Shown in pieces: positions 61,243 to 64,000 of a DNA stretch of 64,000 nucleotides; positions within the stretch are counted from its first letter, which is position 1; every line of letters starts with the position of its first letter. A program made the position numbers and the translations under genes. Location: contig NZ_CP009555.1 of assembly GCF_000959365.1 (NCBI RefSeq), positions 2,418,001 to 2,482,000 of the forward strand, in the 5' to 3' direction. Below the pieces are notes generated by a model. That model was not told the origin of the DNA. It saw only the letters and a program-made list of their open reading frames with translations, and ran no database searches. This DNA is from Burkholderia oklahomensis C6786 (lineage in GTDB: Bacteria > Pseudomonadota > Gammaproteobacteria > Burkholderiales > Burkholderiaceae).

Positions 61243-62673
61243 TCACGTCGCGGACGTGCGTCCGTACGTGTCCTCGAAGCGGACGATGTCGTCTTCGCCG
61301 AGATACGAGCCCGACTGGACCTCGATCAGCTCGAGCGGAATCTTGCCGGGGTTCTTCAGGCGGTGCGTCGCGCCGAGCGGTATGTAGGTCGACTGATTTT
61401 CGGTCAGGATGATTTCCTTGCCGTCGTTCGTGACGAGCGCGGTGCCCTTGACGACGATCCAGTGCTCCGCGCGATGGTGGTGCATCTGCAGGCTCAGCTG
61501 CGCGCCCGGATTGACGACGATGCGCTTCACCTGGAAGCGGTCGCCCTCGTCGATGCCTTCATACGAGCCCCATGGCCGGATCACGCGGCGATGCGTGACG
61601 GACTCGTGTCGCCCCGACGCGTTCAGCCATTCGACGACCTTCTTCACGTCCTGCGCGCGGTCGCGATGCGCGACGAGCACGGCGTCGGCGGTTTCGACGA
61701 TCACGATGTTGTCGATGCCGATCGCGGCGACCATCCGATGCTCGGCACGGATGTACGAGTTCTCGACCGCGTCGGTGTACACGTCGCCGATCAGCGCGTT
61801 GTGCTGCGCGTCGGTGGCCGCGATGTCGGCGAGCGCGCTCCACGAGCCGATGTCGTTCCAGCCGAGATTCGCGGCGGCGACGACGGCCGCGCGCTCGGTC
61901 TTCTCCATCACCGCGTAGTCGATCGACACGTTCGGGCTCGCGCCGAACGCGCCCGGATCGAGGCGCAGGAAGTCGTGGTCGCGCGTCGCCGCGTCGAGCG
62001 CGAGCTCGGCCTGGCGCGCGATGTCCGGCGCGTGGCGGCGCAGCTCGTCGAGATACGTCGACGCCTTCAGCATGAACATCCCGCTGTTCCAGTAATAGCC
62101 GCCGTCCGCGACGAAACGCTCGGCGGTCGGCGCATCCGGCTTCTCGACGAATGCGTCGACGCAGTAGACCTGCGCATCGCCCGCAAGCGCCGCGCCTCGG
62201 CGAATGTAGCCGTAGCCCGTGTGCGCTTGCGTCGGCGTGATGCCGAACGTGACGAGACGCTCGTCGGATGCGACGGTCGCCGCCGTCTTCACGATCTCGA
62301 CGAACGCGGATTCGTTGTCGATCACGTGATCGGACGGCAGCACGAGCAGCAGCGCATCGGGCGTTTCGCGCAGTGCGAGGAGGGCGGCGATCGCGATCGC
62401 CGGTGCGGTATTGCGGCCCACCGGTTCGAGCACGATCGACGACGGCGCGATGCCGACCTGGCGCAATTGCTCGGCGACGAGGAAGCGCTGCTCGTTGTTG
62501 GTGACGACGATCGGCGCGCCGACGCCGTCGACGTCGCGCACGCGCAGTGCGGTCTGCTGGACGAGCGTGTTGTCGCCCGTGAGCTTCAGATACTGTTTCG
62601 GATAGCCGCCGCGCGACATCGGCCAGAGGCGCGTACCGCTGCCGCCGCAAAGGATCACCGGAAAAATGTTCAT
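61243..62673 (-). CDS. manC: Mannose-1-phosphate guanylyltransferase / mannose-6-phosphate isomerase
   Basis: 476-residue bifunctional enzyme of GDP-sugar synthesis. The N-terminal nucleotidyltransferase has ILCGGSGTRLWPMSRGGYPKQYL (condensed, residues 7-29), EPVGRNTAPAIAIA, LVLPSDHVI and WNSGMFMLKAS. The C-terminal cupin isomerase has RPWGSYEGIDEGDRFQVKRI and the metal-binding HHHRAEHWIVVKGTA. At this locus it sits at the edge of the capsule operon, next to a KpsC-type gene, matching the first gene of the B. pseudomallei mannoheptose capsule cluster. Confidence 0.95.
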   Translation of the reverse strand: MNIFPVILCGGSGTRLWPMSRGGYPKQYLKLTGDNTLVQQTALRVRDVDGVGAPIVVTNNEQRFLVAEQLRQVGIAPSSIVLEPVGRNTAPAIAIAALLALRETPDALLLVLPSDHVIDNESAFVEIVKTAATVASDERLVTFGITPTQAHTGYGYIRRGAALAGDAQVYCVDAFVEKPDAPTAERFVADGGYYWNSGMFMLKASTYLDELRRHAPDIARQAELALDAATRDHDFLRLDPGAFGASPNVSIDYAVMEKTERAAVVAAANLGWNDIGSWSALADIAATDAQHNALIGDVYTDAVENSYIRAEHRMVAAIGIDNIVIVETADAVLVAHRDRAQDVKKVVEWLNASGRHESVTHRRVIRPWGSYEGIDEGDRFQVKRIVVNPGAQLSLQMHHHRAEHWIVVKGTALVTNDGKEIILTENQSTYIPLGATHRLKNPGKIPLELIEVQSGSYLGEDDIVRFEDTYGRTSAT

Positions 62674-62773
62674 GAATGACCTCGGTTTGTGAAGCTGGGC
62701 TGATTCATTTTGCCGAACCAGCGGTTTTCGATTCCGTCGATGAGCCGATCCTTCGTTCCGTTTCGGCCGATTT

Positions 62774-64000
62774 TCAACTGTCCGGGCGATCCCGTCGAAT
62801 CGCGATTCGCTGCGCGATTCGCCATCTGGCGTGCGATAGTACATTACGCGTCCAACGGAAAGCCTTCAGAAACGGCCGCGCGCGATTGCCGCGCACCTGC
62901 TCGAGCGGCCGTGCGGCAGGGGCCGCGAGCCGCTCGACGACGGCTTCCGGCGTCGTGAACACGTGCAGCCGCCAGTCCCAGTACAGCGGGTAGCGCAGCA
63001 GCGCGCCAGCCGTCAGCATGTCGAGCGTGAGCGTGCGCTCGCGCCACGGCAGCGGCGCGAGCGCATCGTGCGTCAGACCCCACCCCGCATAGAATGGCAA
63101 CCCGTACGTGTAAACGGTCTTGCCGCGCAACAGCGCATCGAAGCCTGCCAGCGACGAAAGCGTGTGAACTTCGTCGGCCGCTTCGATCAGCGACAGCAGA
63201 TCGGATTCGGCGTCGACGACGTCGGCGAGCCGCAGCGCGTCGACGAGGCCGTCGCGGTTGCCCGACAGCACGTCGGGATGCGGTTTGTAGACGATGAACG
63301 CATCGGGGCGCCGCGCGCGGACTTCGCGCAGCAGCGCATCGGCCGTGCGCAGCGCACGGGTGCCGAGGCGGATCGACGCGTCGTCGGCGACCTGCCCGGG
63401 CACGAGCGCGACCGGCCGCTCCGCCGGCCGCGTCCATGCGGGCGCGCGGCGGCCGAGGTTGTACTTCGTGACGCCGTCGCGCACGATCCGCTCGCGCAGC
63501 GCCGCCGCGCGGGCGAGCTCGGCTTCGCCGAAATCGGCTTCGTTGAGGAGTGCCGTGAGATCGCTCGGCCGGCTTGCGTCGAAGTACAGCCCGCGCCGGT
63601 CGATCGCTTGACTATACGGTGCGTTCATGTCGGAGCCGAGTCCGAGCGAATGAATGAAGCCGTCTTCGATGCGCACGTGCGCGACGCCGGGCGCAAGGCC
63701 GTCCGCGTTGCGCGCGCCCCAGAGCGCGGCGCATTCGTTCGCGCGCACGGTCGCGGGCGCATGCGTCCAGCGCAGCCGCCCGCCGCCCGCGGCGAGAAAC
63801 GGCGTCGCGAACGGACGCTTCCAGCGCTGGAAGCGCACGCCGACGACCCGCTCGAGATCCTTGAACCGTTCCGCGATCGCATGCTGCAGCTCGATGCTGT
63901 CGAGCACGGCGTGCAGACTGCCTGGTGCGTGCGTCGCGGGATCGAGATAGCGGGCGACGCGCAGGAACACGACGTCGAACAGCGCGGCGAGCGTCGGGCG
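62774..64000 (-). CDS. wcbA: Capsule polysaccharide KpsC/WcbA-like Kdo transferase, C-terminal part (5' end outside window)
   Basis: The frame stays open to the right edge, so only the last 408 or so residues are present. Motifs are those of the KpsC/KpsS (Capsule_synth) family: IEDGFIHSLGLGSDMNAPYS, IDRRGLYFDASRPSDL, ALVPGQVADDASIRLG, FIVYKPHPDVLSGNR and HTLSSLAGFDALLRGKTVYTYG. The residue pattern matches a beta-Kdo transferase module that builds the lipid-linked Kdo linker of group 2-type capsules. It lies 100 bp upstream of manC on the same strand. The wcbA name is by locus and family. Confidence 0.85.
   Translation of the reverse strand, partial: RPTLAALFDVVFLRVARYLDPATHAPGSLHAVLDSIELQHAIAERFKDLERVVGVRFQRWKRPFATPFLAAGGGRLRWTHAPATVRANECAALWGARNADGLAPGVAHVRIEDGFIHSLGLGSDMNAPYSQAIDRRGLYFDASRPSDLTALLNEADFGEAELARAAALRERIVRDGVTKYNLGRRAPAWTRPAERPVALVPGQVADDASIRLGTRALRTADALLREVRARRPDAFIVYKPHPDVLSGNRDGLVDALRLADVVDAESDLLSLIEAADEVHTLSSLAGFDALLRGKTVYTYGLPFYAGWGLTHDALAPLPWRERTLTLDMLTAGALLRYPLYWDWRLHVFTTPEAVVERLAAPAARPLEQVRGNRARPFLKAFRWTRNVLSHARWRIAQRIAIRRDRPDS

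Overview
The window is high-GC betaproteobacterial chromosome. Gene content, gene order and protein sequences fit chromosome 1 of the Burkholderia pseudomallei complex. The species is not settled from sequence alone, but the right edge runs into manC and a KpsC-type gene (wcbA-like). That is how the mannoheptose-type capsule locus begins in B. pseudomallei and capsule-positive relatives. Most of the window is conserved core genome, with two accessory patches.

Layout. 1-2.8 kb: tail of an unknown membrane protein, dps, an HxlR regulator, an IS remnant and ubiA. 2.8-3.3 kb: two adjoining hexanucleotide repeat arrays. 3.3-10.7 kb: seven genes on the minus strand that form a candidate phosphonate natural-product cluster. 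In transcription order they encode phosphoenolpyruvate mutase, a class I/II aminotransferase, a PhyH-type Fe/2-oxoglutarate dioxygenase, a PhnW-like class V aminotransferase, a LuxR-type regulator with an intact ligand pocket and no luxI, an EamA exporter, and a D-2-hydroxyacid dehydrogenase. No phosphonopyruvate decarboxylase is visible, so phosphonopyruvate is probably drawn off by transamination or reduction. This is the most novel system in the window. A 1-kb AT-rich and degenerate stretch (10.6-11.6 kb) separates it from proC.

11.6-32 kb: proC-yggS, the glycolate oxidase genes glcDEF plus a paralogous FAD oxidase, a PduO-type cobalamin adenosyltransferase, flavohaemoglobin hmp with an NsrR-like operator, aroG with a possible attenuator, tldD, a nitrilase-family amidase, the giant AsmA-like yhdP, and glnE. 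32-43 kb: recN, nadK, hrcA, hemH, hslR and the heat-shock block grpE-trx-dnaK-dnaJ, which has an almost textbook sigma-32 promoter. 43-51.7 kb: a pabB-pabC fusion, panB, a deoxynucleoside kinase, folK, pcnB, a HAD phosphatase, hda and purM, mostly folate, pantothenate and nucleotide metabolism joined by 4-bp start/stop overlaps.

51.7-54.3 kb: an arsR-arsI-arsC-acr3 arsenic operon. It has a perfect palindromic operator but three separate one-base deletions, in arsC and twice in acr3. It is either decaying or mis-sequenced. 54.3-64 kb: miaA-mutL (MutL carries an endonuclease-type motif), dedA, a methyltransferase, mscS, yafJ, and the start of the capsule locus, manC and a truncated wcbA-like gene. 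I saw no rRNA, tRNA or CRISPR array. Start codons were chosen from ribosome-binding sites, 4-bp overlaps and family alignment from memory. No database search was possible.
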